This document shows, in pieces, positions 15,801-24,325 of a stretch of DNA of 32,035 bases (within the stretch, counting starts at the first letter, position 1; the number at the start of each line of letters is the position of its first letter). The stretch spans positions 10,883 to 42,917 of the forward strand of contig JAKAPE010000005.1 in NCBI GenBank assembly GCA_021811945.1, given 5' to 3'. The translations under genes were made by a program, and so were the position numbers. Source of the DNA: Pseudomonadota bacterium (GTDB taxonomy: Bacteria; Pseudomonadota; Alphaproteobacteria; Rhizobiales; Xanthobacteraceae). The notes beneath the pieces were generated by a model. It searched no databases. It was given only the letters and a program-made list of their open reading frames with translations, and had not been told where the DNA came from.

Positions 15801-15848
15801 CGTCATTGCAAGCCAACGGGTACCGGGCCGATGGTCACGACCCGGCCC
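15801..15848. repeat. Copy 2 of the intergenic repeat with adjoining dyad
   Basis: CGTCATTGCAAGCCAACGG (15801-15819) repeats the sequence at 13645-13663 with one change. It is followed by an inverted repeat, GGGCCG (15825-15830) and CGGCCC (15843-15848), which could form a 6-bp stem with a 12-nt loop. It lies in the 269-nt gap between the CPBP and NUDIX genes, in which I see no gene. Confidence 0.65.
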
Positions 15849-15985
15849 TTCGGCATCCTCGCCTCCTTGCGTTAAGGCGGCGGGAATGTAAATGACTTAT
15901 CGATCAGGACACTGGCGATCGTTCGCCTTGCGCGGGCGCGTGGGGCTGGAATTGCGCTGCACCAAACTGTCCGGTATCAACCCGA

Positions 15986-16618
15986 ATGCTTTACCGGTTC
16001 GATGAGACCTTCCGCAGCCTGGTGGTCCGGCGCTGCGCGGCGTTCACGCGCGCGCCTGCAATCGATAACACGCGCGGCCTCAAACCGGCCGCCGTCGCAG
16101 TCACGCTCGTGGAGAGCGAGAACAGATCGGGCGAGGCGGCTTTCGTGTTAACGAGGCGCAGCCGCAACTTGCGCAGTCATAGAGGTCAATACGCGCTGCC
16201 GGGCGGGCGCTGCGAGGAAGGCGAGACAGCTGTTGCGGCAGGGCTGCGCGAGGTTCAGGAGGAGCTCGGGCTCTGCCTCAGCGCCGACGACATGCTCGGC
16301 ATACTCGATGACTATCCGACACGCTGCGGCTACCTGATTACGCCGGTGGTGTTCTGGGCGGCGCAAACGCAGCGGCTCGTTCCCAATCCCCAAGAGGTCG
16401 TCTCATTATATCGCATTCCGCTCGCCGAGATCGCGCGCGCCGACGCCATCGACTTCACCATTATTCCAGAAAGCGACCGGCGGATCATTCGCATCCGCAT
16501 GAATGGTTCGCTGGTGCATGCGCCGACGGCGGCCATGATTTATCAATTTCACGAAGTGCTGGCTGGCCGCAATACCCGCGTTGCGGACCTGGAGCAGCCC
16601 GTCTTCGCCTGGCGTTAA
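15986..16618 (+). CDS. NUDIX hydrolase, CoA pyrophosphatase-like
   Basis: The 210-residue product has a complete Nudix box, G-x5-E-x7-REVQEELG (residues 74-95), preceded by the CoA-pyrophosphatase signature LTRRSRNLRSHRGQYALPGG (55-74). Such enzymes (NudL/YeaB, Nudt7 type) split coenzyme A into 3',5'-ADP and phosphopantetheine. Length is usual for the group. The ATG at 15986 begins at MLYRFDE; a later start would cut into the domain only after about residue 30. The stop lies at the edge of an IS630 relic on the other strand. Confidence 0.9.
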   Translation: MLYRFDETFRSLVVRRCAAFTRAPAIDNTRGLKPAAVAVTLVESENRSGEAAFVLTRRSRNLRSHRGQYALPGGRCEEGETAVAAGLREVQEELGLCLSADDMLGILDDYPTRCGYLITPVVFWAAQTQRLVPNPQEVVSLYRIPLAEIARADAIDFTIIPESDRRIIRIRMNGSLVHAPTAAMIYQFHEVLAGRNTRVADLEQPVFAWR

Positions 16619-16857
16619 GTGGTGCCCAAGTGTCTAACGCTCGTTTCGTTCGGACGACTTTTTGGGAGTTCGCCTTCGGCTTTGGTCCACATGAAGGATT
16701 TTTGGATCGGCATTGTGATTGTCCAGACATTCCATGATGGCGCTGTTGAGTTCAGCGAAGCATTTGAAGACGCCGCGGCGGATGCGATTGCGGGTGATTT
16801 CGGCGAAGAAGCGCTCAACCATGCTGAGCCAGGACGCTCCCGGAAAAATCGGGGAAG
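16615..16857 (-). pseudogene. IS630-family transposase C-terminal relic
   Basis: The minus strand encodes the end of an IS630-type DDE transposase: SWLSMVERFFAEITRNRIRRG, containing the final catalytic Glu region, then a stretch ending in NHNADPK. The match continues in the next frame as SFMWTKAEGELPKS to a stop, so there is a frameshift near 16695. The DNA-binding domain and first two Asp are missing. It fills the gap between the NUDIX and LysR genes. Confidence 0.78.
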
Positions 16858-16890
16858 TGGCAGCATTTGTTAGGATCTCGACACGCGCTG

Positions 16891-17898
16891 TCACTTGCGC
16901 GTGGAGGCTCGCCGCGTCCGCTTTTGGCCGCGCGTTGCGAATGCGCGGGGCTCACGAGAGCCTTGTGGTTGCGAAGCTTGTATGAATTCGATCAAACGAC
17001 GCTGCATTTCCGATAGCAGCTTGCCACGCCTGTGGACGAGGAATAATGGCACGCTTAGATTTAAACCCGGCGTCGAGATACAACGAAGCGCACCACGATC
17101 AAGATCAGCGCGTACGGCCGATTCCTCGATAAACGAGACGCCGGCGCCCATCGCGACCGCGCGCTTGATCGCCTCGGGATGACCCAATTCAATCCCGACA
17201 TCGCGATGAATGATGCCGTGGAGTTGCAGCAATTCATCTTCGAATTCGCGCCGCACCAGGCCTCTCGGGGCGCAGACGTAAGGAAGAGTCGATAGGGTCT
17301 TAACGTCGGCCATTGTGACAGTCGGCATAAAGTCGTTCGCTGCTACGAGGAGCAAGTGATCTTCCCATAATCCTTCGACAAGCAGATCGTCGAGCTCCTG
17401 CCTTGGATCAAGCGTGAGCATTCCGAAATCACAAACGCCGGTTCGTACCGCCTCTGTCGCACCCGGCGTACTGAATATTTTCGTGGTTATGCGGCTGTTG
17501 GGAAAGAGCGCGCGAAAGGCAACAACCAGATCGGTTAGCAAGTATGTACCGAACGTCATCGATCCGGCTATCACTGCTTGTCCAGCGGTGCCGTCCGTCA
17601 GTCCAGCAATCTCGCGACGCATCTCAAGGCTGCGCGTCAATATTTCCGTCGCCCAACGGTGAACACGTTCGCCGGCTTCGGTCAGGATGATGTTGCGCCC
17701 GTTCCTGGCGACGAGCTTGGTGTTGAGCTTCTCCTCGAGATCCCTCAAGTGCGCGGTTACCGCAGGCTGAGCGATTCCAAGGCTCTCTGCAGCGCGCGTC
17801 ACATTCGACAACTCTGCGACCCTGCAAAAAACGTCGAGCTTGAACAGGGTAATGTGCGGGCCGAATATTCGCTCGCGACGATTGGCGGAAAGGTGCAT
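16891..17898 (-). CDS. LysR-type transcriptional regulator
   Basis: This 335-residue LysR family regulator has a winged helix-turn-helix at about residues 16-76 (LDVFCRVAELSNVTRAAESLGIAQPAVTAHLRDLE split over its helices) and a periplasmic-binding-protein-like effector domain from about 100 to 310. The C-terminal 25 residues are Arg-rich and beyond the family core, ending beside the IS630 relic. The ATG at 17898 was chosen because the open frame to 17958 adds only unlikely sequence; the ribosome site is weak. It is divergent from the SDR-transporter-carboxylase unit, the usual arrangement for a LysR activator that responds to a pathway substrate or intermediate, so it is the probable regulator of that unit. 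Confidence 0.92.
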   Translation of the reverse strand: MHLSANRRERIFGPHITLFKLDVFCRVAELSNVTRAAESLGIAQPAVTAHLRDLEEKLNTKLVARNGRNIILTEAGERVHRWATEILTRSLEMRREIAGLTDGTAGQAVIAGSMTFGTYLLTDLVVAFRALFPNSRITTKIFSTPGATEAVRTGVCDFGMLTLDPRQELDDLLVEGLWEDHLLLVAANDFMPTVTMADVKTLSTLPYVCAPRGLVRREFEDELLQLHGIIHRDVGIELGHPEAIKRAVAMGAGVSFIEESAVRADLDRGALRCISTPGLNLSVPLFLVHRRGKLLSEMQRRLIEFIQASQPQGSREPRAFATRGQKRTRRASTRK

Positions 17899-17956
17899 TG
17901 ACCGAAACCTGCGCGGGTCGGCGCCGTCATTGGCGGCCAGCCGGGAAGACCACAAC

Positions 17957-17997
17957 AATAAGCAATTTATTATCGGTTCGCTACCAATTCATATTGG
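17957..17997. promoter_or_regulatory. Candidate LysR operator pair in the divergent spacer
   Basis: Two inverted repeats lie close together: AATAA-GCAAT-TTATT (17957-17971) and CCAAT-TCAT-ATTGG (17984-17997). They are 58-100 nt upstream of the LysR start, in the only A/T-rich stretch of the spacer. LysR-type regulators bind such partly symmetric, A/T-rich sites between divergent genes. The rest of the 416-nt spacer (17899-18314) shows no gene; it gives the SDR operon a leader of up to about 300 nt. Confidence 0.42.
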
Positions 17998-18314
17998 ATC
18001 GGCAGTTCCAACACCGATAGGGTTTTCATTCAACCAAGCGCGGCCAGTTCGCGCACTGCCGAAGGCGATGTGGGGGCGCGCGGTATAGCGAGAAACAGGG
18101 AGGAGCTTCATCACGCGGGCCGGCGCCCGCGGTAAGCCAAGGCATCGCGTGCCCATGCTGCAGCTCCAGCGCGAATCTAGTTGCAGGCCGGTCTTCGACT
18201 GGAGCGAACCTGCTGTGGCCAATGCGGAATGCCACTCAAAAGCGGGAGTCCGTAAGAGGCGCAAGGAGTCGGCATCGCTGTCAACGAGCTTCGCCGAAAT
18301 GGGAGATGATTGGA

Positions 18315-19070
18315 ATGACCCTGCGAGGCAAGGCTTTTGTCGTCACCGGCGGAGGACAAGGCATTGGACGCCGCACTGCTTTGACGCTCGCCAAACGGGG
18401 AGCGGCAGTTGTCGTCGTCGACGTCAACGGCGAGCGCGGTGGAAACGTCTGCCGTGAGATTACCGACGGTGGTGGGCGCGGCCTATATGTGGATGGCAAT
18501 GTTGCAGTAGCCGATGATTGCCGGCGCGCGGTTGCCCAAGCGGTGATGGCTTTTGGCGCTCTCCATGGCGTCGTCAACAACGCCTCGATCTTTTCCACGA
18601 TCAAGATGAAACCGTTCTGGGAAATTGACGATGCCGAGTGGGATGCGCTGATGGCGGTCAACCTCAAGGGAGTCTGGCAGATGGCCAAAGCGGCCCTGCC
18701 TGCTCTGCTCAAGGCGCCGACGGCAAGCGTCGTCAACATATCTTCGAGCACAATGTTGTTCGGCCGGCCCAACTACGCCCATTACGTCTCCTCTAAGGCC
18801 GGAGTCGTCGGGCTCAGCAGGGCCCTCGCACGCGAGCTCGGCGCCAAGAATATACGCGTAAACTCGATCTTGCCGGGCCCGATCTTCACCGAAATCCCGC
18901 GCGAGACGGTGACCGAGGAGCAGAAGCGAGTATTGATCGCAAATCAATGTCTGCACCGACCCGGAGCACCTGAAGACATCGCCAATATGGTCGCATTTCT
19001 GCTCAGCGACGACAGCAGTTTTATCACGGGCCAGTCATTCAATGTCGATGGCGGCTACGTCATGCATTGA
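18315..19070 (+). CDS. Short-chain dehydrogenase/reductase (SDR)
   Basis: This 251-residue classical SDR has the cofactor loop TGGGQGIG (11-18), an Asp at the end of the second strand (VVVVDVN, about residue 36) that favours NAD over NADP, NNAS (88-91), a catalytic serine in NISSS (about 141-145), and the Tyr157/Lys161 pair (YVSSK). The C-terminal ITGQSFNVDGGYVM block is the usual family ending. It likely oxidises a secondary alcohol to a ketone, or the reverse; the substrate is not readable from sequence. ATGs at 18306 and 18315 are in frame. I prefer 18315 because GGGAG (18301-18305) is then correctly spaced. It is first in the unit, 18 nt before the aldehyde dehydrogenase. Confidence 0.9.
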   Translation: MTLRGKAFVVTGGGQGIGRRTALTLAKRGAAVVVVDVNGERGGNVCREITDGGGRGLYVDGNVAVADDCRRAVAQAVMAFGALHGVVNNASIFSTIKMKPFWEIDDAEWDALMAVNLKGVWQMAKAALPALLKAPTASVVNISSSTMLFGRPNYAHYVSSKAGVVGLSRALARELGAKNIRVNSILPGPIFTEIPRETVTEEQKRVLIANQCLHRPGAPEDIANMVAFLLSDDSSFITGQSFNVDGGYVMH

Positions 19071-19088
19071 GAAATGTGAGTTTGTGTA

Positions 19089-20603
19089 ATGGCTGCGATG
19101 GCGACAAAAGCCTGCCACATGTTGATCGGCGGCGAACTGGTCGAAAGCGAAAGCGGCGCCTGGGACGAGTCGCTTAACCCTGCCAATGAAGAAGTCATCG
19201 GCAGGACGCCAGCGGGTACCGCGGCCGATGTCGATAAGGCCGCGCGAGCCGCCGAACGGGCATGGCCGGCCTGGGCGGCCATGGGAGTGATCGGCCGTGC
19301 CGAGATCTTGCGCACGTTCGGTGCGCGCCTGCTGGAACGAGCCGACGAGCTGCTGAGTGTCGAGGTGATGGATACCGGCAACACGATCGGACCCATGCGC
19401 GGCGACGTTCGAATGGCTGTGGATAGTCTCAACTATTATGCAGGGCTCGGTTACGAGCTGAAGGGTCAGACCATTCCGTCAACACCCGGCAATCTGCACC
19501 TGACGGTTCGCGAACCCTACGGCATCGTCGTCCGAATTGTTCCATTCAACCATCCCGTGATGTTTGCAACCGCGCGCACGGCGGCCGCCCTGACGGCCGG
19601 CAACGCGGCGATCATCAAGCCCCCCGAGACCAGTCCGCTGTCGGCAATGGTTCTGGCGCAGATTGCGCGCGATGTTTTTCCGCCCGGCGTTTTCAATATC
19701 GTAACCGGCAGTGGCGCTACCGCCGGCGACGCCCTCGTGCGCCATCCGATGGTCAAGCGCATCGCCTTTATCGGTTCGACGGCCACCGGCCGCGCGATAC
19801 AGATGGCGGCTGCGGAGAGTGCGGTAAAACATGTGAGTCTGGAGCTGGGCGGGAAAAATCCGATGATCGTCTTTCCCGACGCGGATCCCGACGCGGTCGC
19901 AAAGGCCGCCGTGGCCGGAATGAATTTCAGTTGGCAAGGCCAGTCGTGCGGCTCGACCAGCCGGCTGCTGTTGCACGATTCACTCCATGACCAAGTTCTC
20001 GAGCGGGTGGTCGATCTCGTCTCGTCGCTCCGCGTCGGAGACCCATTGGACGAGGACAGCCAGATGGGGCCGATCAACTCCGCACGTCAATTGGCCAAGG
20101 TCGAACATTACGTCCGCATCGGCGAAGCCGAAGGCGCGCGTCTTCTCACCGGCGGCCGGCGGCCGCAGGGAAGCATGTTTGCACGCGGCTATTGGATTCG
20201 GCCCGCCGTATTTGGCGGCGTGACTTCGAACATGCGCATTGCCAAAGAGGAAATATTCGGCCCGGTCCTCTCCGTGCTGCGCTGGTCGACTGTCGATGAA
20301 GCGATCGCGATGGCCAATACGGTCGATTATGGACTGACGGCGGCGATCTGGACCAACGATATCGACACCGCATTCTCGACGGCGCGGCGCGTGCGCGCCG
20401 GGCACCAATGGATCAACGGCTATGGCGCCCATTACATGGCGGTCCCCTTCGGCGGTGTGAAGGCCAGCGGCATTGGCCGCGAGGAAGCGCTGGAGGAAAT
20501 GCTCGATTACACGGAGATCAAAACCATCAACGTGATCTTGAGAGGGCCGCGCGCAACCGGAGCCCGAGGCGAACCGAAAGCCGATCTGACAGGCAGCAGG
20601 TAG
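19089..20603 (+). CDS. NAD(P)-dependent aldehyde dehydrogenase
   Basis: This 504-residue member of the aldehyde dehydrogenase superfamily oxidises an aldehyde to its acid. The active-site set is complete: Cys287 in GQSCGS, Glu252 in LELGGKNP, Asn154 in VPFNHP and Lys177 in IIKPPE, with the EEIFGPVL block late in the protein. It resembles the betaine-aldehyde/aromatic-aldehyde type in length and motif spelling, but the substrate cannot be fixed. The ATG at 19089 is used; the next in-frame ATG is three codons later. It follows the SDR by 18 nt, so alcohol-to-acid oxidation by the pair is possible. The C-terminal 20 residues after KTINVIL are an unconserved Arg/Gly-rich tail. A 137-nt gap follows before the transporter genes. 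Confidence 0.95.
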   Translation: MAAMATKACHMLIGGELVESESGAWDESLNPANEEVIGRTPAGTAADVDKAARAAERAWPAWAAMGVIGRAEILRTFGARLLERADELLSVEVMDTGNTIGPMRGDVRMAVDSLNYYAGLGYELKGQTIPSTPGNLHLTVREPYGIVVRIVPFNHPVMFATARTAAALTAGNAAIIKPPETSPLSAMVLAQIARDVFPPGVFNIVTGSGATAGDALVRHPMVKRIAFIGSTATGRAIQMAAAESAVKHVSLELGGKNPMIVFPDADPDAVAKAAVAGMNFSWQGQSCGSTSRLLLHDSLHDQVLERVVDLVSSLRVGDPLDEDSQMGPINSARQLAKVEHYVRIGEAEGARLLTGGRRPQGSMFARGYWIRPAVFGGVTSNMRIAKEEIFGPVLSVLRWSTVDEAIAMANTVDYGLTAAIWTNDIDTAFSTARRVRAGHQWINGYGAHYMAVPFGGVKASGIGREEALEEMLDYTEIKTINVILRGPRATGARGEPKADLTGSR

Positions 20604-20740
20604 ACGGAAAATCCAAATCGAATGAGCCAGAAGGAGAATTCGCGTCGTTCGGCTACGGTTTTTCATGCATCTGGAGGGTCAACAACGCGAGTGCGGCTAC
20701 TGAGAGCACCAATGAGCTGCAACATCAACAGGAGGAAACA

Positions 20741-21733
20741 ATGACCAAGATACTGAGTTTCGTTCGATTGCTGGCCGCTGTGCTGGCCTTGCTGATGGTC
20801 GGTCAGATTTGCGAGGTCTCTGCTGCTCAGCAGAAGCGGGTCGCGCTGCTGGTGGGTCCGACGCAGGACCGCTTCATCGGCACCTGGGCCAAGACATATT
20901 CCGATGCGGCCGCGGCCAAAGGATTGGCGGTCACCGTATTTTCCAGCCCTTGGGATCCGGCCCTGCAGTCGCAACAGATCGACGAAGCAGTGGCACAAAA
21001 ATACGACGTGTTGGTGGTTCAAACGCTGAGCCAGAAAGCCGTCATCCCCGCGCTGATACGCGCAAAAAACGCACATATTCCCGTCATCACGGTCATCGCC
21101 CAGTTTCCCAAGAATGAGGCGCAGAGCCTGTACGTAACCTATGTCGGCGAAGACTCCAGGACGCTTGGGCGGCTCGCTGGTGAGGCGCTGGGGCAGGCCC
21201 TCGCCAAGGCCGGCCGCCCCAACGCTAAGGTTGCCGCGCTGGTCGGCACCCTCTCCGAGGGAACCGGCTCGCTGCGTCTCGAAGGCTTTAAAGCTGCCGT
21301 CGCCAAATACCCAGGGCTCAAGATTGTCGTTATCCAGGACGTGCAGTGGAATCCGACCAAAGCCGAACAGGCATTCGGGCAAATTCTCGCGCGCTTTGGC
21401 GGCACGCAAGGGCTGGATGCCGTTTACGGGATGAACGATACAGTCGCCAACGGAGCCGTCCAGGCTGCCGAGTCGGCGGGCGTGAAGCTAGGTCTCGCGA
21501 AGGGTTCCTTAGTCGTGGTCGGCGGCAATTGCATGGATCCGGGCGTCAAGAACATCGAGAGCGGCAAGCAGGCGGCGACCGTGCTCATGCTGCCGCAAGT
21601 GTCGGCGAAGAACGCCGCCGACGCGACGGTCGAAGTCCTCGCCGGCAAGCAGGTCCCGCGGGCGATCTACGAGAAGCACCAAATCATCACCAAGCAGAAC
21701 GTGGCGGAGTTCGCCAAGCGGTGCTCATATTGA
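20741..21733 (+). CDS. RbsB-like periplasmic substrate-binding protein of an ABC importer
   Basis: The 330-residue product begins with a Sec signal peptide (basic MTK, hydrophobic core about 8-24, probable cleavage after VSA at 28) and continues as a type I periplasmic binding protein of the sugar-binding Peripla_BP_4 group: KRVALLVGPTQDRF at the mature N-terminus, then YDVLVVQTLS, IPVITVIA and a DAVYGMNDTVANGAVQA hinge region. Such proteins capture sugars, polyols or autoinducer-like solutes and deliver them to the membrane complex. A perfect AGGAGG (20730-20735) precedes the ATG, the strongest ribosome site in the unit, consistent with the higher expression binding proteins need. Seven bases separate it from the ATPase gene. 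Confidence 0.92.
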   Translation: MTKILSFVRLLAAVLALLMVGQICEVSAAQQKRVALLVGPTQDRFIGTWAKTYSDAAAAKGLAVTVFSSPWDPALQSQQIDEAVAQKYDVLVVQTLSQKAVIPALIRAKNAHIPVITVIAQFPKNEAQSLYVTYVGEDSRTLGRLAGEALGQALAKAGRPNAKVAALVGTLSEGTGSLRLEGFKAAVAKYPGLKIVVIQDVQWNPTKAEQAFGQILARFGGTQGLDAVYGMNDTVANGAVQAAESAGVKLGLAKGSLVVVGGNCMDPGVKNIESGKQAATVLMLPQVSAKNAADATVEVLAGKQVPRAIYEKHQIITKQNVAEFAKRCSY

Positions 21734-21740
21734 AGCCGCG

Positions 21741-23336
21741 GTGAGTGAAGTCGTGACCTCGGCGGGCCTGGCCATGCACGCCGTGCCGGAAAATCAACGG
21801 ACGGAGAGCGCGGCTTGCGCCGGGCTCTCAGCCTCCTTTTTCCCTGGCAGTCCGATTCTTTCGGTGCGCGACTTGTCCAAGAGTTTCGGAGCGGTCAATG
21901 CGCTTAAGCATTTGAACGCGGATTTCTACTCCGGAGAGATCCAGGCCATTTGCGGTGAGAACGGTGCCGGCAAAAGTACGCTGGTCAAGATACTCGCCGG
22001 CGTCGATCGGCCCGATACGGGGACGACCTGTTTTGACGGCAAGGTTTGCACGCTGTCCTCATCAAAGGAAGCGCAGCGCCTTGGCATTGCCATGGTGGCG
22101 CAGGAGCTGAGCGTCTGCCCTGACCTATCGGTGTTGGACAACATTTGGCTCGGTTCGATGGACGTTCCATTCCTCCCGCGGCGCAAGGATCTACGCCGCC
22201 GCGCCGCCGAAGCGCTTAGCCTGCTCGGCGCGGAGCATATTGCTCTGAATGCGACGGTCGGACAGTTGACGATCGGGGAGCGTCAGCTTGTTGAAATTGC
22301 GCGCATGCTGACGAGAAATGCGCGCGTTTTCATACTTGACGAGCCCACCGCCACGCTATCGGACAACGAGATCGACAGGATCTTCGTGGCGCTTGCACGC
22401 ATCAAACGCCAAGGACGCTCGGTCATCTACATTACGCACCGTCTGGCCGAGGTGTTCAGGATCTGTGACTCGGTCACTGTATTGCGCAATGGCGAGATGG
22501 TAGGGGTGTCGAGGACAGCCGATATCGATCGCAAGAAATTGATAGAAATGATGCTGGGGCGTCCATTCATCGAGATGTATCCCGAGCACGGCTACACAGA
22601 AGGAGAGCCCATTCTTCGGATTGATGGACTTTGCGTTCCCGGCGCCGTCAGGGATTTCAGCGCCGTCGTTCCGCGAGGTGACATTGTGTGCATCGCCGGA
22701 CAGGTCGGTTCGGGAGCGGAAAGTGTGGTCAGGACAGTTGCCGGCTTGGTCTACAACGCGACTGGATCGGTGCGCGTGAACGGCAATCCGATGCGACTCG
22801 GCTCGGCGGAAGAAGCCTGCCAGCACAATATCCACTTCGTTTCCGGCGACAGGGCCGAGGAAGGCATTTTTAGCAGTCTCAGCGTCACCGATAACCTGGT
22901 CGCCACCCGGCTTCGCGCGTTGTCCCGATTTGGCTTTCTCAATCCGAAATCGCTGCAGGCAGAGGCGCTCAGATTGGCGGGGTGGGCTGGCGTCGATCAG
23001 CGGCGATTGCGGGCGCGGGCCGATGATCTGAGCGGGGGCAATCAGCAGAAGCTGGCGTTCGGCCGCTGTTTGGGCGGAACGCAGGCCGGCGTGCTCGTCT
23101 TGATCGAGCCGACGCGGGGCATCGATATCGGAGCGCGCGCCGAAATCTATCAGCTGATGCGCGGACTATGCGCCGAGGGCTACGGCTTGCTCGTGGCATC
23201 GACCGACCTGGAGGAAGTGATCGGCCTGGCGGACGCCATCATCACTATGTATCGCTCTCGGCAAGTGGGCAGCTACCGCGGCAAGGCGATCAACATGCAG
23301 GATATCATGGCCGACATCACCCATCCGCTCAAATAG
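21741..23336 (+). CDS. Tandem-domain sugar-type ABC transporter ATPase (RbsA/MglA-like)
   Basis: This 531-residue protein has two ABC domains in one chain, as in RbsA, MglA and AraG. Domain 1 is complete: Walker A GENGAGKST (72-80), a signature written LTIGERQ rather than LSGGQ, and Walker B FILDEPTATLSD. Domain 2 has the degenerate Walker A usual for the group (GQVGSGAES), an intact signature LSGGNQQK, and VLVLIEPTRGID, in which the Walker B Asp is Ile although the Glu is kept. One productive ATP site is therefore expected. The start is GTG 21741 without a clear ribosome site, probably by coupling to the binding-protein gene; ATG 21774 is the alternative. The N-terminal 38 residues are an extra segment. 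Confidence 0.93.
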   Translation: MSEVVTSAGLAMHAVPENQRTESAACAGLSASFFPGSPILSVRDLSKSFGAVNALKHLNADFYSGEIQAICGENGAGKSTLVKILAGVDRPDTGTTCFDGKVCTLSSSKEAQRLGIAMVAQELSVCPDLSVLDNIWLGSMDVPFLPRRKDLRRRAAEALSLLGAEHIALNATVGQLTIGERQLVEIARMLTRNARVFILDEPTATLSDNEIDRIFVALARIKRQGRSVIYITHRLAEVFRICDSVTVLRNGEMVGVSRTADIDRKKLIEMMLGRPFIEMYPEHGYTEGEPILRIDGLCVPGAVRDFSAVVPRGDIVCIAGQVGSGAESVVRTVAGLVYNATGSVRVNGNPMRLGSAEEACQHNIHFVSGDRAEEGIFSSLSVTDNLVATRLRALSRFGFLNPKSLQAEALRLAGWAGVDQRRLRARADDLSGGNQQKLAFGRCLGGTQAGVLVLIEPTRGIDIGARAEIYQLMRGLCAEGYGLLVASTDLEEVIGLADAIITMYRSRQVGSYRGKAINMQDIMADITHPLK

Positions 23337-23350
23337 GGACAGTCTTGCTG

Positions 23351-24325
23351 ATGAACTCCATCGGGGGACAGGCGTCCGAACAACCGGCGAGTGTGGTTTC
23401 GCGGCTTTGGTCGATCCGCCTTGACAAAGCCTCGTTAATTCAAGGCATCGCCGCGGTCGCTGTGGTGATATTTGCCGTTTCCACGCCCGGGTTTCTTTCT
23501 GCGACGAGCATTCGCTCGTTGCTGACGACGGTATCCTTCGTCGGTTGCGTCGCGGTCGGCATGACGTTCATCACGTTGAGCGGCAACATCATGTCGTTCA
23601 GCATCGGGGCGTCGATGTCGGCGACAACTATCGTGTTCATGGTAAGCGTCGTGCTGGGACTCGTCCCGGCCCTGATTCTTGCTTTTTTGTTCTGTGCCGC
23701 CCTTAACGGCATTCAGGGCTGGTTGATCGGCGTTTTCCGGGCAAATCCGCTTATCATCAGCATGGCCGCGTATTCGATGATTATCGGCAGCGCGATCTAC
23801 ATCACCGGCGGACGCGGTGTCTACCCGCTGACTAACAAGGCCAATATCCTGACGGCCAATATTGGGCCCCTCCCCGGACCGCTGGCCGCGTTCCTGTTCG
23901 TCGCGATCGTCGGTCAATTGATCCTTTCCTTCACGCGCTTCGGCCGGAACATTTATCTCGTGGGAGCCAATCCGCGTGCGGCCAAGGCTTCAGGTCTAGA
24001 GCCGTGGCGCACCGTCTTGTGGGCATATGTGGCGGCTGGTTTGTGTACAGCCGTCTCCGCCGTGCTGGTCGCAGCCCGTTACCGCTCGGGCGACATGGAG
24101 CACGGCATCGGTTACGAATATCACGCCATCAGTGCCGTCCTCGTCGGAGGGACTGCAATCCAGGGCGGCGCGGGATCGGTGATCCGCACTTTAGTCGGCA
24201 CTGTCTTCATCGCGTTGATGCAAGGACTGCTGATCCTGCGTGGCTTTGGAATCGAGATGCAGTATTTGCTGATCGGATTGATCGTCCTGGCCGCCGTCAT
24301 GCTGCAGTGGAAGGGCCGGACATGA
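23351..24325 (+). CDS. ABC transporter permease 1 (RbsC/BPD_transp_2 type)
   Basis: This 324-residue inner-membrane permease of the branched-chain/ribose family has about nine hydrophobic segments. It shows family marks GMTFITLSGNIMSFSIGASMS (about 74-94), the conserved transmembrane start characteristic of sugar permeases, and the cytoplasmic coupling region TRFGRNIYLVGANPRAAKASGL (about 197-218) that contacts the ATPase. It starts at ATG 23351, 14 nt after the ATPase stop, and its own stop overlaps the start of the second permease (ATGA). Two different permeases in one operon suggest a heterodimeric channel, as in the Lsr or Ytf/Yjf systems rather than the RbsC homodimer. Confidence 0.92.
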   Translation: MNSIGGQASEQPASVVSRLWSIRLDKASLIQGIAAVAVVIFAVSTPGFLSATSIRSLLTTVSFVGCVAVGMTFITLSGNIMSFSIGASMSATTIVFMVSVVLGLVPALILAFLFCAALNGIQGWLIGVFRANPLIISMAAYSMIIGSAIYITGGRGVYPLTNKANILTANIGPLPGPLAAFLFVAIVGQLILSFTRFGRNIYLVGANPRAAKASGLEPWRTVLWAYVAAGLCTAVSAVLVAARYRSGDMEHGIGYEYHAISAVLVGGTAIQGGAGSVIRTLVGTVFIALMQGLLILRGFGIEMQYLLIGLIVLAAVMLQWKGRT

